NCBI GenBank assembly: GCA_002346645.1
Contig: DEAD01000013.1
Coordinates: 175,226-239,225 of the forward strand
From: Dehalococcoidia bacterium UBA2991
GTDB lineage: Bacteria; Chloroflexota; Dehalococcoidia; Tepidiformales; Tepidiformaceae
Direction: 5' to 3'
DNA: 64,000 nt
Shown here: one piece after another, positions 8,349 through 18,199 of the stretch
How positions within the stretch are numbered: position 1 is the stretch's first letter
How the letters are laid out: each line of letters begins with the position of its first letter
Position numbers and translations under genes: made by a program
Notes under the pieces: generated by a model
The model's input: the letters and a program-made list of their open reading frames with translations, nothing else
Databases searched by the model: none
Told to the model about the DNA's origin: nothing

Positions 8349-11300
8349 TCGTAACGAAGAGCCTCAGCCACCGCTACACGCGAAGCACTTTGGGCGGGGA
8401 ACCAGGTCATGATCATCGAAGCTCCGAAGGCAATTCCACAAATGACAATAAGTTGCAGCCAAGGAACTATGAAGTCACTGCCCTGCGAAACATCACCGAT
8501 GCTTCCAGAAGTAAACAGCACCCATGAAAGGGAAACGCCTAACACTGCTCCCATGACAATACCGGAAAGTGCTACAAAGCCTGACTCAAAAACGAAGCTG
8601 AGAGCAACCATTGAGCGCTGGTAGCCTATTGCACGGAGCATCCCGATTTGCTGGCGACGTTCTACAACGGCACGAAAGGCAATTACCCCTAACGCCGCAA
8701 TACCAATGATGAGCCCCAATCCCATAAAGCCCTGAAAGAGAAGCAGAAAGCCCTGAGAGGCTGATCGCTGATCTTCGAGCTGCTTCTGCAACGATTTAGC
8801 CGAGGCCTGAATGAGAGCAGATTCGATCGATTTGGCGAAGGCTTCCTGGTCTATACCATCACTAGTCTTGACCGAAAAAATCTGCGTGTCGGAATCAGGA
8901 TATGCAGCAAGAAGAAGGTCACGCTGCACAATAACTCCACCAAAGAAAACATCGGCAGGGTCATCCATTTGACCAATGACCTTAACGGAGACCTGTGTAT
9001 TAGTTCCTGGATCTCGGAGACGAAGAGTAAATGGCTCAAATCCATCCTCCACCCAATCGGGATCGATTCGGAGAATATCTCTCTCTACAAAGGCTCCCCC
9101 ACTAGTGAGTCCCCCGGGAATGACAGCGAGGGAAGCATCTTTTGCAACGGCATTCCACACGGCCGCGTCGCTTTCGTAACCTGCAGCTCGGCGCTTAATC
9201 CCAAGCTCGTTTGTCTCAAAAAAGGCCAAGTCGGCACCAATGACGGTATACCGCCCAACAGCGCTAGCGGAGTCCGCACCTGGAAGGTAGACCGAAATCT
9301 CTGTCTCCTCAGGAAACGCGATGCGCTGCTCTGCAACAGCCAATATTGGCGAAGTGTCGACGCCTTGCTCCTCAAGCAGCTCAATGAGGTCATCGGCCCG
9401 ATTGTTGCTATTAACAAAGACAAGGGTATTAAAGCCACCTTTCGCATCGTCAGAAAGGAAGATCTTGTCAAAGTTATCGTTCACGGTAGAGAACATGACT
9501 AGAGAAAAAGTAATCAGGCCGATCATCATGATCGTCATTCCCGTCCGCATGCGAGCGGTGAGTGGGTAGGCAACGGCGGTCTTGATGGCAGGCACGATGC
9601 GCCCTAACCGGGCTCCTAGAGTAGCGACAGGCGGCAACAAAATGTCAGCGTTATAGACAATTATGAAAGTGCCACACGCAACCATGACGAGACCACTAAG
9701 GAAGAACAGCTCTGGTCCGCCCTCAAGATCACCAATGATGAAATCAAAGACACCTGCAGGAGAGGCATACCAAAACGCTAGTAATAGGATGGCGAGAATA
9801 GTGAAAGACGATCGCTCCGCCACGCGAAAATAGCGCAAAGTGAAGGCCCCCCACGCAAACACAAGAGAGACCCCGCCGGCAAAAGAGAAAAAGCTGTTGA
9901 AGGAGAAGGCAAGGGCCATTAGAAAGCCAGCCAAAACCAAACCTATCACGCCAAATCCTGCCCCATACGCGATAGGGCGATTGCGTTCCTGACCTGCAAC
10001 TAGCACAAAACCAACAGGAGGCAGAAGGATGCCCAAGGTTATGAGCCACATCCCGGGCTCCGACCTCCGATCACGCATAAAGCGAACAATGACCATTGCC
10101 ACGAGATAGAACGGAATCAGGGGAACCAGCAGGAATGGCCACACCGGAATCAACTGACCGGGGATGCGTTCATTAGCAGGGGCGCCGTAGTTGTGCCTTC
10201 TCAACACGTGGATATATAGCCCAAGCAGGCCGAACAAAAGTCCGATTGTAAGTACAGCAGCATTCATGACGGCACGCGCGTACCCAATCCAAGTACCTGC
10301 CTCGGGATTCGTAAGGATTGGCTCGGGCAAGTCGCGAATAGCAGAAACGATATTGAGACGGCTGGCGCGCACAGCCGCGAAGAAAATCACAACGAAGGTC
10401 GAAATAACGCCGAGGCAAAATGAGACGATAAGACTACGAAGGGTCAACGAAGTACGCAGCTCGACCCCAAGTCCTGCCTCTGCAATGTTGTTGATGAGCT
10501 CAACCATCCCGAAAGTCACAAAAACTCCAGCGACAAGCCCGATGATGGCTGCCCCAAGGTCATAACCCATCCCCTCGGCGAGGAAGGATTCCACAAGGTG
10601 CCTTCGCTTAGCACCGACAGCACGAGCCATCCCCATTTCCGGTTTCCGTTCCGCGGCAAGCATGATGAAGATGAGAAATATCAAGAGGATGCCTGCAGCG
10701 ATAGAGAAAAGCCCAAAGATTAGGAAAATCGAAGTGAAGATGCTTGCAAAAGTCTGCACTAACTCTGTCAAGTCCTTCTTCATCGCCTCCACTTTGTAAG
10801 GCTTTCCTTGAATAGCTTCCTTTAGCTTCACTTCAACTACATCAGAACGGCGTAAGCCTTCGCTCACACCACCAGTGTTGGTTACAAGTACTGCCTCCGC
10901 ACTGTCGCTTTGACCCAGCAAACGAGAAAGGAAATCGAAACTTACGGCACCTCCTGGGAACGAAGAGGGACCAAAGTTAAAGCTGCCACTCAAAAGGGTG
11001 TTGGGAGCGATCGTTACCACCTGTACCTCCACCGGGACCCCCTGATAAAAAAGCAGGAGAGTGTGGCCAACCTCGGCACCCACCTCACTAGCAAGGTCCT
11101 CATTGATGGCAATCTGGTTGCCGCTCAGGGTGACAGTGTCCCCGTCCAAGTCACGCAGAGAACCAAAGGCCTCAGCATCAATAGTGTCGTAAGCCACAAT
11201 CGTCGTGGCTGATTCATTCAAAAGGGTGTTGGAATTGACCACTGGAAGAGTCTCGGAACGCACTGCGAGAAACCCTTCGATGTCTGGATCAGCACTGAAT

Positions 11301-11665
11301 TCCCGCTGCCACTCCACCACATCCGCCATTGCGACAACCCGCTCATCCTCTGGACGAGGATGGTTCTCCTCATCCCAAGAAATCGTCATGTCGGACTCGC
11401 CGAGCAATTCATAAAGGTCATCAGTGACGCTGTTTGAGAGAGTGTCCCCAGTTCCAAAAGCGACCGTCATAATTACGGTCGCAAGCATTAGGCCAAAAAC
11501 AATGAGGGTTGTCTGAGCGGGACGTCGGGGGATATTCCGTAACCCAGTTTTAAACATGACCGGGTTACGGAAAGCTACCCATGCCAAGAGGGAACCGATG
11601 AGACCCGTAATCAAGATCACCCAAAGGGCGATCGCATTCATGGAGACGCCGAATAGCTCCTCCAA
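8345..11665 (-). CDS. Large FtsX/MacB-type ABC transporter permease
   Basis: About 1106 residues: an N-terminal membrane helix, a periplasmic MacB-like domain, an FtsX domain with helices around residues 310-440 (including the AERKPEMGMARAVGA motif), a central block of extra hydrophobic helices (about 465-690), a second periplasmic domain, and a second FtsX domain near 980-1100 with ERRQQIGMLRAIGYQ. This is a fused double permease, roughly twice the length of MacB/LolE-type proteins. It pairs with the ATPase gene just upstream. Such systems move lipoproteins, peptides or lipids outward or drive envelope mechanics. A TTG start at 11665 is used here; an ATG at 11641 is equally plausible because neither has a strong ribosome site. 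Confidence 0.87.
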   Translation of the reverse strand: MEELFGVSMNAIALWVILITGLIGSLLAWVAFRNPVMFKTGLRNIPRRPAQTTLIVFGLMLATVIMTVAFGTGDTLSNSVTDDLYELLGESDMTISWDEENHPRPEDERVVAMADVVEWQREFSADPDIEGFLAVRSETLPVVNSNTLLNESATTIVAYDTIDAEAFGSLRDLDGDTVTLSGNQIAINEDLASEVGAEVGHTLLLFYQGVPVEVQVVTIAPNTLLSGSFNFGPSSFPGGAVSFDFLSRLLGQSDSAEAVLVTNTGGVSEGLRRSDVVEVKLKEAIQGKPYKVEAMKKDLTELVQTFASIFTSIFLIFGLFSIAAGILLIFLIFIMLAAERKPEMGMARAVGAKRRHLVESFLAEGMGYDLGAAIIGLVAGVFVTFGMVELINNIAEAGLGVELRTSLTLRSLIVSFCLGVISTFVVIFFAAVRASRLNIVSAIRDLPEPILTNPEAGTWIGYARAVMNAAVLTIGLLFGLLGLYIHVLRRHNYGAPANERIPGQLIPVWPFLLVPLIPFYLVAMVIVRFMRDRRSEPGMWLITLGILLPPVGFVLVAGQERNRPIAYGAGFGVIGLVLAGFLMALAFSFNSFFSFAGGVSLVFAWGAFTLRYFRVAERSSFTILAILLLAFWYASPAGVFDFIIGDLEGGPELFFLSGLVMVACGTFIIVYNADILLPPVATLGARLGRIVPAIKTAVAYPLTARMRTGMTIMMIGLITFSLVMFSTVNDNFDKIFLSDDAKGGFNTLVFVNSNNRADDLIELLEEQGVDTSPILAVAEQRIAFPEETEISVYLPGADSASAVGRYTVIGADLAFFETNELGIKRRAAGYESDAAVWNAVAKDASLAVIPGGLTSGGAFVERDILRIDPDWVEDGFEPFTLRLRDPGTNTQVSVKVIGQMDDPADVFFGGVIVQRDLLLAAYPDSDTQIFSVKTSDGIDQEAFAKSIESALIQASAKSLQKQLEDQRSASQGFLLLFQGFMGLGLIIGIAALGVIAFRAVVERRQQIGMLRAIGYQRSMVALSFVFESGFVALSGIVMGAVLGVSLSWVLFTSGSIGDVSQGSDFIVPWLQLIVICGIAFGASMIMTWFPAQSASRVAVAEALRYE

Positions 11666-11673
11666 GGCGGTAC

Positions 11674-12402
11674 CTAAGCCTGGGCCTGAACCAGGGGCCG
11701 GATGGCCTCCTCGCGTTCGATCAGGCCATCTCCCATATAGATGGTGCGATGACAGCGCTCTGCAACTTCAGGCGCATGGGTGACGATAACCTGAGTCTGG
11801 TTGGCGGTTCCATTCAACTCCACTAGGAGGTCCATAATGTCCCCAGCAGTCGTCGAGTCAAGAGCACCGGTGGGCTCATCCGCCCAAACGATAGAAGGAC
11901 TGTTTACGACAGCCCGAGCCACAGTGACACGCTGCCTTTGACCACCTGAAAGTTGTGAAGGGCGATGACCGGCATAGGCCCTCAGATCCACTCGCTCGAG
12001 GGCTGCCATGGCCAACTCGCGAGCATCTCTAGGCTTTGTGCCGGACACAATGAGAGGGAGCTCTATGTTCTCCACTGCAGATAGGACAGGAAGGAGATTA
12101 TAGGTTTGGAAGACAAATCCCATCCCCTGGGCACGAAACTCAGTCTTTTCATTATCGGCCATTCGGACAATGTCCTCGCCGTTGATACTTACCTGCCCAG
12201 AGTCGAAAGTATCGAGGCCGGAAAGGCAATTGAGGAGAGTGGTCTTTCCGCAGCCAGAGGGGCCCATGACAGCCACCATCTCACCACGCGGCACCTGCAG
12301 ATCGATACCCTGCAAAGCATGGACTTGTACCTCACCAGTGTCATAGGTCTTCACAACATCCTTGGCATCGATTACCAGGTCTAAACTCTCATCAATCTTC
12401 AT
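11674..12402 (-). CDS. ABC transporter ATP-binding protein (LolD/MacB family)
   Basis: A 242-residue ATPase with Walker [11 protein letters not shown]-loop [18 protein letters not shown], signature LSGGQRQR, Walker [13 protein letters not shown] and H-loop [11 protein letters not shown]. The Q-loop/NLLP sequence is characteristic of the LolD/MacB group that energises FtsX-type permeases. The start at 12402 is preferred over an in-frame start 18 nt upstream because AGGAG sits 6 nt before this ATG. It lies directly upstream of the giant permease and supplies its ATPase. Confidence 0.93.
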   Translation of the reverse strand: MKIDESLDLVIDAKDVVKTYDTGEVQVHALQGIDLQVPRGEMVAVMGPSGCGKTTLLNCLSGLDTFDSGQVSINGEDIVRMADNEKTEFRAQGMGFVFQTYNLLPVLSAVENIELPLIVSGTKPRDARELAMAALERVDLRAYAGHRPSQLSGGQRQRVTVARAVVNSPSIVWADEPTGALDSTTAGDIMDLLVELNGTANQTQVIVTHAPEVAERCHRTIYMGDGLIEREEAIRPLVQAQA

Positions 12403-12603
12403 GACGGCTCCTGCCAGCACTACTCCCAGACCCCTTCAGAAAATGCACAGCCACTGTCCTTGAGATGACACGAATCTAATCGGAATTCCAATCACTGGGA
12501 AGTCCATCCTGGAATAGGAGTCGACTTCACAGAGTGGTAGGGGGGGCACTCCTCGAGGGTGCACACATGAATGTACATGAGCACAATGTAGAGGAGGCAT
12601 CAT

Positions 12604-12756
12604 ATGAATGAAAATGAAGAGAGTCTGTCCGAAGTTGCACCGTCTCACACTGACGTCCGAACAGAGTACGACTTGGTCGACCAAGCCCTCGTTCTAGGGC
12701 TTGGAGCCATAGCTATTGTCGCAGGAACGGTCTTAGGACTGGTCTACACGACGTAG
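12604..12756 (+). CDS. 50-residue single-pass membrane protein
   Basis: A short frame beginning MNENEESLSEVAPS, acidic at the N-terminus, with one membrane helix at about residues 29-48 (ALVLGLGAIAIVAGTVLGLV) and a two-threonine tail. A strong ribosome site AGGAGG lies 7 nt before the ATG, which with the sharply bounded helix argues that it is real. It stands alone between the leftward ABC operon and the rightward DUF402 gene. No family recognised. A small accessory or regulatory membrane peptide is possible but not shown. Confidence 0.65.
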   Translation: MNENEESLSEVAPSHTDVRTEYDLVDQALVLGLGAIAIVAGTVLGLVYTT

Positions 12757-12811
12757 ACGCGACCAGCCCAAAAGCTAAGGAAATAATCCGTCCAGGACAT
12801 CCTAGGCAGAG

Positions 12812-12817
12812 TATCAT
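12812..12817 (+). promoter_or_regulatory. Candidate -10 box (TATCAT) for a leaderless DUF402 mRNA
   Basis: TATCAT ends 6 nt before the ATG at 12824. No Shine-Dalgarno is present in the short gap. Same geometry as the boxes before the genes at 5522, 13358, 30796 and 60688. Confidence 0.45.
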
Positions 12818-12823
12818 CGGCAT

Positions 12824-13318
12824 ATGCGCAGCGCCCAAATCCCGCGTGGGGACCCACTGCTGTTACGCGTCACCAAATACGATGGCGAGGCGCATTGGAT
12901 CCAGCACCTTCGAGTACTCTCCGATGACGGTTCGCTCCTACGCGCACACGCCTCCGCCGGAAGCCCTATCTTCACCAGTCGTGGCGAGTTTCGCTCTCGC
13001 TACGATAGTTTCGTTCACTTCTGGCGAGACCGGTGGTACAACGTATTTCGGCTCGCCAAGCCAGGAGAAGAGACTGCACTCTGGTACTGCAACGTAACAA
13101 CTCCTCCTGAGTTCGACGACGGTGAGATTCGATACATCGACCTTGATCTTGACATCACCGTGCGGGCAGGAGGAACTATTGAATTGCTAGATGCGGACGA
13201 ATTCGAAGAACACAGGCTCAAATATGGATACCCAGAGGATGTCGTAGCTCATGCACAAGGAGCTGTAGCCGAGCTTTCCGCATTAGCCCAGCATCATCAG
13301 TTTCCGTTCGACCTTTAG
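12824..13318 (+). CDS. DUF402 domain protein
   Basis: A 164-residue protein matching DUF402: a beta-barrel with WYCNVTTPPEFDDGEIRYIDLDLDI in the middle, followed by LDADEFEEHRLKYGYPEDVVAHA. The conserved acidic and aromatic residues of that central strand are intact. DUF402 includes the phosphatase FomD and Streptococcus nucleoside di/triphosphatases, so hydrolysis of a nucleotide-like diphosphate is the best guess. It precedes argS by about 40 nt and may share transcription with it, although argS has its own candidate -10 box. Confidence 0.8.
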   Translation: MRSAQIPRGDPLLLRVTKYDGEAHWIQHLRVLSDDGSLLRAHASAGSPIFTSRGEFRSRYDSFVHFWRDRWYNVFRLAKPGEETALWYCNVTTPPEFDDGEIRYIDLDLDITVRAGGTIELLDADEFEEHRLKYGYPEDVVAHAQGAVAELSALAQHHQFPFDL

Positions 13319-13345
13319 CCCCTCCCCTGGTGGGGCCCGAAGCGA

Positions 13346-13351
13346 TAGGCT
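13346..13351 (+). promoter_or_regulatory. Candidate -10 box (TAGGCT) for argS
   Basis: TAGGCT ends 6 nt before the ATG at 13358, which has no upstream ribosome site. It overlaps the DUF402-argS spacer and could give a leaderless argS message. Confidence 0.35.
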
Positions 13352-13357
13352 TTGGCC

Positions 13358-15061
13358 ATGACTGAAAGCATAGCGCTCCGAGATCGCGTGGGGGCGCTCG
13401 TAGAGAAAGCAACACAAGCTGCCATAAAGGCAGGGAGCCTTCCGGATATTGCCCTGCCCGAAGTCCTTATCGAGCGACCTCGCGATGCCGCACACGGCGA
13501 CTACGCAAGCTCACTCCCCCTACGCCTTGCACGCTCAGCAATGATGCCACCACTCGCCATTGCCGAAGCAATCTCCGAGCAGTTAAAAGCGGGCGAAATA
13601 ATTGACACACCGGAGATTGCCCCCCCCGGTTTCATTAACCTCAGACTGGCTGAAAGTTTTGTACAAAGCGAAATCAACCGCATCATCGAACAGGGACCCG
13701 AGTTCGCAAACTGCAATCTCGGCCGGGGGCAACGAGCGCAAATAGAGTTCGTTTCCGCCAACCCCACCGGCCCCCTACACGTTGGCAACGGACGCGGCGC
13801 TGCGATCGGAGACACGCTAGCAGCATCCCTTGCAGCAGCTGGATATCAGGTGGAGAGGGAATACTACGTAAACGACGCCGGCACACAGGCTGACGTGTTC
13901 GCAGAAACTCTGTACGCCCGTTATCAGCAGCAGTTCGACCGCGATGTGCCCATCCCGGATAACGGCTATCCAGGAGAGTACATGGTCGAACTAGCGATGG
14001 CACTCCGCCAGCAGGAGGCCGACCGGTTCCTTGCCGCTCCTACTGATCCACCAGCACCAGAACTCCGGGAAATTGGCATCGAGCTCATGATCAACGAAAT
14101 CAGGAGCACGCTAACCAACTTCGGAACCCAATATGACCGCTGGTACAGCGAGCGTTCGCTCTATCAAGGAGACAACCCCGCTTATGACGAAGCCCTCTCA
14201 GGCCTCCGCAGCAATGGCCATCTTGCAGAGCGAGAAGGGGCTCTCTGGCTCACATCAAGCAACCTCGGCGAGGACAAAGATAACGTGGTCGTTCGTTCTG
14301 ACGGACGCCCGACCTACTTCGCCAGCGACATTGCCTACCACTACGACAAGTTTCAACGACGAGGCTTTGACCTCGTAATAGACGTATGGGGCGCAGATCA
14401 CCATGGGCACGTCTCGCGTCTAAAAGTGGCAACTGAAGCTGTCGCAGGGAAGGGTGAGGCCCTACATGTCCTCCTCTACCAGTTGGTCACTCTAAAGCGG
14501 GGAGAGGAGATCGTACGCCTTTCAAAGCGAGGCGGAGAAATCATCACACTGGATGAACTAGTGGAGGAAGTTGGACCCGATGCAGCACGCTTCTTCTTTT
14601 TACTACGAGCCCCTAACTCACAGATGGAGTTCGACCTAGACCTGGCAGTGAAACGGTCCAACGAAAATCCCGTTTATTACATCCAATACGCGCATGCACG
14701 GTTGGCAAGCATCCTCGAACGAGCCGCGAGAGAGGGGCATATTCCGGAGGAGGGGGATGTCGCCCTTTTAAAAGCCCCTCACGAGCTAGCACTTGTGCGG
14801 GAAATGCTAAGACTTTCAGAAGTAATCGAATTAGTGGCAACAACATATGAGCCGCAGCACCTAGCTCACTATGGGATCGAACTGGCCACCTCGTTTCATG
14901 CCTTTAATGACGCATTTCGACAGCAAGGCGATCCAAACCTAAAAGTACTCACAGATAACACCGCTCTGACGGCAGCACGCCTACGCCTCGTGCTGGCAGC
15001 AAAGACTGCGCTCGGCCGAGTGCTAGACCTAATGGGAATGAACGCACCTGAAAGTATGTAG
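13358..15061 (+). CDS. argS: Arginyl-tRNA synthetase
   Basis: A 567-residue class I aminoacyl-tRNA synthetase charging tRNA-Arg. The N-terminal Add1 domain comes first; the catalytic HIGH-like motif is in FVSANPTGPLHVGNGRG (about residues 132-148), followed by YYVNDAGTQ and the WGADHHGHVSRL region. The KMSK position reads VRLSKRGGEI, normal for this family. The DALR anticodon-binding domain is C-terminal (about 445-567). The ATG at 13358 is used rather than a TTG two codons earlier because it fits a TANNNT box at 6 nt spacing. Confidence 0.95.
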   Translation: MTESIALRDRVGALVEKATQAAIKAGSLPDIALPEVLIERPRDAAHGDYASSLPLRLARSAMMPPLAIAEAISEQLKAGEIIDTPEIAPPGFINLRLAESFVQSEINRIIEQGPEFANCNLGRGQRAQIEFVSANPTGPLHVGNGRGAAIGDTLAASLAAAGYQVEREYYVNDAGTQADVFAETLYARYQQQFDRDVPIPDNGYPGEYMVELAMALRQQEADRFLAAPTDPPAPELREIGIELMINEIRSTLTNFGTQYDRWYSERSLYQGDNPAYDEALSGLRSNGHLAEREGALWLTSSNLGEDKDNVVVRSDGRPTYFASDIAYHYDKFQRRGFDLVIDVWGADHHGHVSRLKVATEAVAGKGEALHVLLYQLVTLKRGEEIVRLSKRGGEIITLDELVEEVGPDAARFFFLLRAPNSQMEFDLDLAVKRSNENPVYYIQYAHARLASILERAAREGHIPEEGDVALLKAPHELALVREMLRLSEVIELVATTYEPQHLAHYGIELATSFHAFNDAFRQQGDPNLKVLTDNTALTAARLRLVLAAKTALGRVLDLMGMNAPESM

Positions 15062-15081
15062 CTACTTGGGAGGTGGCCCTA

Positions 15082-15834
15082 TTAATGCTGCTCACGTGGG
15101 GCAAGGATATATCCATTCAAATCGCCGATAGTTTCCCATTCATCGAAACGACTCCATAGCAGCCAGGCTGCGACCGCACAGGTAAGTCCGTCGAGAGTAT
15201 CGTCAAGGCGTTTAAGGCTCGCACCTTTTGCCCTCAAAGGAGTATCTGGATGAAGGGCAATGCAAACGTCAGCATTTTCCAATACCCGTGGCGCAACCTC
15301 CTCTACTAGGGTTAACAACCGGCTTTGATACTGCTGCATAACCTCCCTACGGAAGGCAACACTGCGTCCTCTCTTTGGCTTATAGGGAAGCCGTTCGGGG
15401 ATGCCGAAGAGACGCACGTGGACGGCATGAGGAAAAACTTCCAAAACTCCACGATAGTCGCGATCTCCCTCAAAACACCGAGCCGGGTCCAGGATGAAGC
15501 CGCGCCTTGCTAATGCCTTACCTAATTCGATTCCAGCGGTATAGCCCTTTCGCACAGCGTAATGGGCTTGGTGAGGGGAAGCCTTGTAGCGACTAAACCG
15601 TCGAGCAACCTCACGCTCGGCCCAACGCCGGGGCGTATATAGGAGGGGGGCATCAACTGTCACCACAACTGGCCCTTGGATCGCTGCAATCTCATTTGCA
15701 AGTTTTTCCGTGGGTAAGACGGCAGCCTCTATTCGCGTGCAGCGCAAATCTGATTGGGAATTCCCCTCCAACCAGCAAACACCACTCTCTCGATAGCTGC
15801 TCCAAGCAAGGTCAAGGCCAACGAAGGTGGGCAT
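15082..15834 (-). CDS. DUF429 family protein (RNase H-like fold)
   Basis: A 250-residue protein starting MPTFVGLDLAWS, the first strand of DUF429, with an acidic VTVDAPLLYT segment, the DGLTCAVAAWLLW helix and a closing YILAP. DUF429 is a predicted RNase H-fold family of uncharacterised nucleases, with the aspartates of the first strand, the VDAP loop and the last helix as likely metal ligands. The start at 15834 was chosen because the family begins at that methionine; a TAGGGT box lies 8 nt upstream. The frame stays open further upstream but runs over the divergent nitroreductase gene. Confidence 0.75.
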   Translation of the reverse strand: MPTFVGLDLAWSSYRESGVCWLEGNSQSDLRCTRIEAAVLPTEKLANEIAAIQGPVVVTVDAPLLYTPRRWAEREVARRFSRYKASPHQAHYAVRKGYTAGIELGKALARRGFILDPARCFEGDRDYRGVLEVFPHAVHVRLFGIPERLPYKPKRGRSVAFRREVMQQYQSRLLTLVEEVAPRVLENADVCIALHPDTPLRAKGASLKRLDDTLDGLTCAVAAWLLWSRFDEWETIGDLNGYILAPREQH

Positions 15835-15896
15835 GGCGCGCCACCCTAGCACTGGTGAGCAGGGGATGGCACGATGTCCGACCCGGAGGGCGACCC

Positions 15897-16526
15897 ATGG
15901 AGAAACTGATCGAGGCAATCTCGGGAAGACGAGCGCAACGCGCATTCGCCCGTCGGGAAGTCCCTGAAGAGGAGCAGCAACTTCTGTGGCGAGCAGTATC
16001 CGTAGCGCCAAGTCATGGAAATGTGCAATCCGTCAGGTTATTAGTGGCACGGTCTTCCGCTGCACTAAAAAGCATTGCAGCGGCACTCTCGGATGGAAAC
16101 CGGCATTGGGCCGCAAAAGCCCCTCTGCTTGTGGCACTCGGCGCACTACCTGAACACGAGCACACTGACTCCTACGGTGAAGAGCGTGCCCTCTGGTCCT
16201 TCCACTCCGGTATTGCAGCCGGAAATCTCATGGCGCAGGCTACCTCGCTAGGCCTGATCGCACATCCCATGGCTGGCTTCGAAGAGGCGACATTACGAAA
16301 CGCCTTTGGGGCCCCCGAGGAGTTCCGAATCCTCGTCGTGTTCGCAATCGGGTACCCCGGACCCATCGAGTCATTACCAGAAGACTTGCAGCGCCGAGAA
16401 GAGAGCAAGCAGAAACGCCAGCCCTTAAACCGACTTGTCGCCATCGACCGATGGCAGAAGCAAAACGAATTTCCTGCCCGAAACACCTCGCAGTCCCAAC
16501 AAGACAGTGGCAAGCTAGAAAGCTAA
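15897..16526 (+). CDS. Nitroreductase-family FMN oxidoreductase
   Basis: A 209-residue protein starting MEKLIEAISGRRAQRAFA, the usual first helix with the FMN-phosphate Arg-Arg-Ser-like motif (here RRAQR). The middle HSGIAAGNLMAQATSLGLIAHPMAGF is the typical dimer/FMN segment, followed by FAIGYPG near the end. GGAGGG lies 7 nt before the ATG. Members use NAD(P)H to reduce nitro groups, quinones or enoates; no specific substrate can be named. Its stop overlaps the next start by one base (TAATG). Confidence 0.83.
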   Translation: MEKLIEAISGRRAQRAFARREVPEEEQQLLWRAVSVAPSHGNVQSVRLLVARSSAALKSIAAALSDGNRHWAAKAPLLVALGALPEHEHTDSYGEERALWSFHSGIAAGNLMAQATSLGLIAHPMAGFEEATLRNAFGAPEEFRILVVFAIGYPGPIESLPEDLQRREESKQKRQPLNRLVAIDRWQKQNEFPARNTSQSQQDSGKLES

Positions 16527-18199
16527 TGTCAGCGATCACGAATCTCGGGGATGCATACGTCGAGGAACTAGCCGCCCTTCACCCCAATGCTGCTACAAGC
16601 TTGGGCATCTCCGGGCATGAGGAAGAACTCACCGACTACTCAAGAGATGGTTTCGACCAACGAGATCAGCTCACAAGAAACACGCTAGCAAGGCTCGAGG
16701 ACCTTCCTTTGGAGGAAAACGGTGACCGCCTTCTTAGGGAAATCATGCGCGAGGTCCTTACAGTCGACATAGAGCTACATGAGACCGGCGACTACCTTGC
16801 CGGACTTAATGTGCTTGCATCACCCTTGCAGGGGCTACGCAGCACCTTTGACCTAATGCCGACGGAAGGCGAGGCTGACTGGGCTACAATCGCAAGACGT
16901 CTAACACGCCTTCCTGAAGCACTGGCAGCTTATCGAACGACCCTAGAAGCGGGACTAGAAACAGGACGCTCTGCGCCACGTCGACAAGTGGAAGCCTGCT
17001 TGAGGCAATGCGAAGCATGGGCCGGAAATGGAGACGGGGGTTTCTTCGAGAAGTTCGTAAGCGGGGCAGGCAACGATCTTTCGGAAGGTCTACATCGAGA
17101 CCTGGGTAAAGCAGCCAGTTCTGCAAGCCAGAGTTACCGAGCCTTCGGACAATTCTTGCGCGACGTATACCTTCCTCGTGCAAGTGAGCAGGACGCTACT
17201 GGCCGGGAACGCTACTCCCTCTACGCTCGCTCTTGGAACCGCTGCGATCTCGACCTACTAGAGACCTACTCCTGGGGCTGGGACGAAATTGCTCGTATCG
17301 ATACATCAATGGAGGAGGCAGCGGAGCAGATTGCACCAGGAGAGGGTGTTGAGGCGGCAAAGGTTGTCCTCGATACCGATCCAAAACGAGCAATCGAAGG
17401 GGTCGAGCCATTCCGACAGTGGATGCAAGAGCTACAGGAGCGAACGATTGCGGACCTAAACGGAAAACACTTTGACATTCCAAAGAAGCTGCAACGACTC
17501 GAAGCAATGATCGCACCCCCAGGCGGCGCGCTAGCCATGTACTACACGGGCCCTTCAGAGGACTTCTCTCGACCTGGACGTACCTGGTACCCAACAGGAG
17601 GCAAGACGCGCTTCCCACTCTGGGGAGAAGTCTCCATTGCCTACCACGAGGGCGTTCCTGGTCATCACCTAGAGCGTGGAAATACCAGGCTGCTGGAGCT
17701 ATCCCGCTTCCAACGACTTCTCGGGGACTGCTCAGGCTATGTCGAAGGCTGGGCCCTCTACGCCGAAAGACTAATGGGAGAACTTGGCTACCTCGATTCT
17801 CCCGACTACCAAATGGGATTGCTCCGCTCTCAGGCGCTACGCAGCGTGCGCGTCATTATTGATATTGGAATGCACTTAGAGCTTCCCCTTCCAGAGAGCC
17901 AGCAATTTCATCCCGGTGAACATTGGACGCCAGAACTAGGGGCTGAGTTCGCCAAGACCCGAAGCCATTTCCCTGCTGATTTCATGACAAGCGAAATTGA
18001 TCGGTACCTGGGGCTACCAGGACAAGCAATCAGCTATAAAGTTGGGGAGCGAGCCTGGCTGGCGGCCCGGGATTCAGCACGCCAAAGCCTGGGTGACGCC
18101 TTCGACCTGACAACGTTCCACCGCCAAACACTCGCGCTCGGACCCATGGGGTTAGGGCTACTCACACAGGAGAGTGCTCACTTGGGAAATAACTCATGA
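16526..18199 (+). CDS. DUF885 protein (predicted zinc carboxypeptidase-like)
   Basis: A 557-residue, mostly helical protein of the DUF885 family. The metal signature HEGVPGHHLE (an HExxH-like motif) lies around residue 377, followed by EGWALYAERLMGELGY that supplies the third ligand, and by RSVRVIIDIGMH. The family is distantly related to M32/M3-like metallopeptidases, and members are annotated as X-Pro dipeptidyl or carboxypeptidase-like. No signal peptide is visible, so it should be cytoplasmic. The start overlaps the nitroreductase stop by one base, a coupled arrangement. Confidence 0.83.
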   Translation: MSAITNLGDAYVEELAALHPNAATSLGISGHEEELTDYSRDGFDQRDQLTRNTLARLEDLPLEENGDRLLREIMREVLTVDIELHETGDYLAGLNVLASPLQGLRSTFDLMPTEGEADWATIARRLTRLPEALAAYRTTLEAGLETGRSAPRRQVEACLRQCEAWAGNGDGGFFEKFVSGAGNDLSEGLHRDLGKAASSASQSYRAFGQFLRDVYLPRASEQDATGRERYSLYARSWNRCDLDLLETYSWGWDEIARIDTSMEEAAEQIAPGEGVEAAKVVLDTDPKRAIEGVEPFRQWMQELQERTIADLNGKHFDIPKKLQRLEAMIAPPGGALAMYYTGPSEDFSRPGRTWYPTGGKTRFPLWGEVSIAYHEGVPGHHLERGNTRLLELSRFQRLLGDCSGYVEGWALYAERLMGELGYLDSPDYQMGLLRSQALRSVRVIIDIGMHLELPLPESQQFHPGEHWTPELGAEFAKTRSHFPADFMTSEIDRYLGLPGQAISYKVGERAWLAARDSARQSLGDAFDLTTFHRQTLALGPMGLGLLTQESAHLGNNS

